Positions 13,715-13,863 of a stretch of DNA of 13,863 nt are shown piece by piece. Origin of the DNA: an uncultured Ignavibacteriota bacterium. Its GTDB lineage: Bacteria > Bacteroidota > Ignavibacteria > Tepidaquicellales > Tepidaquicellaceae. The position numbers were made by a program, and so were the translations under genes. A model generated the notes under the pieces. That model was not told the origin of the DNA. It made no database searches and saw only the letters and a list, made by a program, of their open reading frames with translations. Each line of letters starts with the position of its first letter. Position 1 is the first letter of the stretch. Location: the NCBI GenBank assembly GCA_937959065.1, contig CALGOI010000023.1, forward strand, positions 1 through 13,863. Reading direction: 5' to 3'.

Positions 13715-13863
13715 CTCCACTCGCTCGCCTCATCTAATAATTTTATTTCCTCTTCGGATAGTTTGATTTCTACGGAGCCGAGGAGCTCTTTGAGCTGGGG
13801 GACGCTTGTGGCGCTGGAGATCGGTGCCGTTACCGACGGCCTGTGGAGAAGCCATGCGAGAGC
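13711..13863 (-). CDS. Aldo/keto reductase, C-terminal 50 residues (cut by window edge)
   Basis: An open minus-strand frame runs from the right edge to TAG at 13713-13711. It ends ALAWLLHRPSVTAPISSATS, then QLKELLGSVEIKLSEEEI and LLDEASEW. This is the typical C-terminus of aldo/keto reductases: the helix plus PI.SATS strand holds part of the NADP(H)-binding site, and the closing E(E/L)...LD.AS segment is shared by the family. These enzymes reduce aldehydes, ketones or sugars with NADPH; the substrate cannot be told from this fragment. The fragment is GC-rich compared with the methyltransferase gene 65 bases downstream on the same strand, so a composition border lies between them. Confidence 0.88.
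   Translation of the reverse strand, partial: ALAWLLHRPSVTAPISSATSVPQLKELLGSVEIKLSEEEIKLLDEASEWR

Noticed and set aside
13518..13766. 82-codon plus-strand frame across the operon start and the reductase end
   Set aside because: It overlaps two supported minus-strand genes and shows no coding pattern.

Overview
The window looks like chromosomal DNA from a member of the Bacteroidota/Chlorobi superphylum, most likely an Ignavibacteria-type organism. The main evidence is two predicted secreted proteins ending in a type IX secretion (Por) type A sorting domain of the 'YKLEQNYPNPFNPST' form, which is very common in that lineage. Also consistent are a promoter candidate of Bacteroidota type (TTTG, 19 bases, CATATTTG), mostly weak Shine-Dalgarno sites, and moderate to low GC. 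This is inference from protein style; there is no rRNA or other marker gene here.

Left part (1-3304, all minus strand): the 5' part of a gene for a small secreted protein is cut by the left edge. Upstream of it lie two tandem paralogous genes (474 and 476 aa) that overlap by ATGA and belong to a helical protein family of unknown function that I associate with Bacteroidota. A 260-base divergent intergenic region (3305-3564) separates them from the next block.

Centre (3565-10151, plus strand): three secreted-protein genes come first. They are a T9SS cargo protein of unknown function, a LamG-like protein without a sorting tail, and a 726-aa protein with two LamG-like domains, a P-domain-like module and a T9SS tail. 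The last two are 2 bases apart and probably co-expressed. A structured intergenic region follows, with several hairpins and a tiny proline-rich reading frame. After it come a DUF2165 membrane protein, a META-domain lipoprotein and a periplasmic TPR protein. The lipoprotein and TPR genes are 18 bases apart and probably one unit.

Right part (10152-13863, minus strand): a GC-rich VOC/glyoxalase-fold gene meets the TPR gene stop to stop. A 426-base gap carries a short-period CACAAAG/CACGAAG repeat and a strong hairpin. Then comes a complete type II restriction-modification operon, transcribed right to left: a Dam/DpnM-like adenine methyltransferase, a DpnII/MboI-family GATC endonuclease, and a second DNA methyltransferase of a different architecture (motif I before a THPPY motif). 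The three genes overlap by 14 and 8 bases. The first two are strongly AT-rich and the third is closer to the host average, which suggests a mosaic. The right edge holds the last 50 codons of an aldo/keto reductase.

The most notable points are the GATC restriction system with its unexpected third gene, the tandem paralog pair of unknown function, and the structured region at 7717-7856. I did not see a CRISPR array, tRNA, rRNA, transposase or phage genes.
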